This document shows positions 62,341 through 64,000 of a stretch of 64,000 bases of DNA, piece after piece. A program made the translations under genes and the position numbers. The stretch is from Lactarius indigo (lineage: Eukaryota > Basidiomycota > Agaricomycetes > Russulales > Russulaceae), in assembly GCA_025766275.1 (NCBI GenBank), contig JAFKAC010000003.1:3038001-3102000 (forward strand), written 5' to 3'. A model generated the notes under the pieces. That model saw only the letters and a program-made list of their open reading frames with translations. It had not been told where the DNA came from and searched no databases. The first letter of the stretch is position 1; the number at the start of each line of letters is the position of its first letter.

Positions 62341-64000
62341 GCCTCAGACAGAGGAGCAAAGAGAGAGAGTGAGAGATGAAGAGAGTGAGCTATGGGTATG
62401 AAAATATTATGGATGGTAAGAATGAGGAGTAAAGGGCGTGAATGTCGTGGGAGCCGACGAATGGCGACGGGGAACACGTTACTGAGCGGGAGGATGACGA
62501 TGTTGACAGCAGCGCCCCTTCCTGCGCAAGTGCCAAGGAGCCAACGCTGTGACTAGTAACAAGTGACACGTCACATCGTGACGGCCTCATGTCCCGGTCT
62601 GGCGAGCACCCTGCCGTACCTCTTTTGTATTTTGTAGCCCTTGGTTCAATATTGCCATAATTTATTGTAGCCGATGGCACAGCACACGATGGGTGACAAC
62701 GGCCCTCCTACGCCGGGTGCTGTACTTATCATGCCATTCCTCGGTCGGGCCATGTTCGGCGCAACCTATCTCGTTGATCACCTTCTTTTTAATATGCACT
62801 CCATTGCGATGATAACTCACACCATGGAAATAAGCACTTGTCGGCGTTTCCCTTGTCTTGAATTCACAATAGGCCCGTTCCGGTCATAACTCCTATTATT
62901 ACTTGCACCTTATTAGATTGGACGCCTGCGACGGCGTTCTCCTTGGTGCAGGCAACCTGTGCCTAGCGGAGACGATTCTCATCGACTGGCTGGCCCTGGT
63001 CCAGATCATCGAGCGTACTTCCCGGCTACTTATATAACCTTTTCACATCCAGGTTTCTGTTCTGGCCATCAGTCACGCGCAGCTTCACGTATCCCCACTT
63101 TTCGTTATGGTAAGCACTGGCACGGGAGGGCGCAGTCATCCAGGCCCAGGCCACACACACATATCCGTTCAGATCTCGCCTGAATCAAGATAGATCTGAT
63201 GGTGATGGGTCTTATTGGGACCATGCTCATCAACATCGACTCGCCCCTGATGCTTGTTGGAGCACAGGATCATCAGTAGACACGTGGATACAATGAGAAT
63301 AGTTGGTGTACTTTCTGTCAACATGGACCTTACCCGTGGAGTAATGAAAGATGAGCGCAGCGCAAAGCCTGACCACACGCCATGATCACAATCGCACCTC
63401 GGCGAGCATGTCGCCACAGGACATTCAGGTGGGCTACTCCATACAGATCGCTTCCACCAGATAAGGTCGGTCACGCGGAAATAGAAAATAAAAATAACAT
63501 AAAAATAAAGAGGATAAGCTACTTCCAGCTAGGCCATATCAACACAACTGATTATCACTACGTTAATTAACAACATCCCTGCAAACGTTGGGTTTAGCCA
63601 GAATAATCGGTTCCGCCCCGGGCACCTTAGTATGCATGAGGAAACTTCCACAACCATGTCCGGCCGTCCGATCTGAGCAGTCAAAACCCGAATCTGATTT
63701 ATCACACGTATCTCGCGTGGCGATAGACAACCATACTGGGGCGCCTTGAGACCAGGCCCAGGAATGGGGTCAGACGTCACATCTTTCGTTGTTGTCCAGC
63801 CGCCTGTCACCCAAGCTCACTGTACCTTCGGTATTTGGGGGGGAGGAAGAGGTGCGCTCGACGATGAGGCCCGTGAGGCAGAGGCTGGGCAGTGCATCTC
63901 TAATACACCGGGCGATTACAGGACGCGCGTAACTCCAGGTGAGTTCACCGGCCGATCCCGATTTTTTTTTTTTCTAAGTTTTCTTTTTACTTATCCAAAT
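62341..64000. other. Right-edge region without a confident gene
   Basis: The left 300 nt are the CHS7 promoter. A possible first exon at 62674-62790 (plus) reads MGDNGPPTPGAVLIMPFLG followed by a hydrophobic stretch, which resembles the first membrane span of basidiomycete DUF6534-type proteins, but I could not find the next exons. Open frames on the minus strand at 63169-63474 and 63529-63810 show hydrophobic patches without a family. The window ends in a T run near 63962-63974. Confidence 0.35.

Overview
The window is nuclear DNA from a filamentous basidiomycete, most likely an Agaricomycete. The evidence is dense genes on both strands, many introns of about 46-90 nt that split codons (GT-AG, with a few GC-AG), and basidiomycete-typical protein families. 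No phage, CRISPR, rRNA or intact transposon was seen, and no convincing tRNA gene was found by eye. All assignments come from reading conserved motifs in the translated exons; no searches were run.

Layout. 1-758 (-): Pho85-type CDK, cut by the window edge. 966-3459 (+): Utp5/WDR43 ribosome-biogenesis factor. 4095-13920 (-): a very large hybrid histidine kinase with pseudokinase, AAA-type ATPase, GAF, HisKA/HATPase and two receiver domains. 14415-16462 (-): Sub2/UAP56 helicase with an unusually long intron. 16937-18442 (+): mitochondrial dicarboxylate carrier. 18721-20853 (+): Rok1/DDX52 helicase. 21453-23093 (+): HMG-box regulator. 23813-25996 (-): tRNA CCA-adding enzyme. 26114-26982 (-): acyl-protein thioesterase. 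27102-29499 (+): Vac8. 30010-31606 (+): secreted GH16 glucanase. 33132-35366 (-): PSP1-domain protein. 36629-37342 (-): TRAPP subunit Trs33. 37478-43221 (+): Ubr1 N-recognin. 43335-45454 (-): mitochondrial GluRS. 45536-46656 (+): COP9 signalosome subunit 7. 46830-49719 (-): Rgp1. 49720-55062: a gene-poor stretch. 55063-56190 (-): uncharacterised proline/serine-rich protein. 56326-57632 (+): FabG-like SDR. 57742-59122 (-): adenosine deaminase-like protein. 59182-60320 (+): GPALPP/DUF3752 protein. 60945-62340 (-): Chs7 chitin synthase export chaperone. 62341-64000: no confident gene.

Most genes are housekeeping functions: rRNA, mRNA and tRNA processing, protein degradation, membrane traffic and cell wall. 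Many are divergent pairs with 60-135 nt between start codons, which implies shared promoters.

The most unusual signal is about fourteen places, in six genes, where the conserved protein reading jumps by exactly one extra nucleotide between adjacent family-conserved residues, with no room for an intron. All are +1 and none is a deletion. They cluster: four within 223 nt of UBR1, three in VAC8, three in RGP1, two in the histidine kinase. The simplest reading is residual single-base insertions in the assembly; real lesions or recoding are alternatives that RNA and raw reads could separate. Other points of interest are three GC-AG introns (one splitting a Walker A motif, one splitting a kinase glycine loop), a possible poison exon in SUB2, and a pseudokinase at the front of the histidine kinase.
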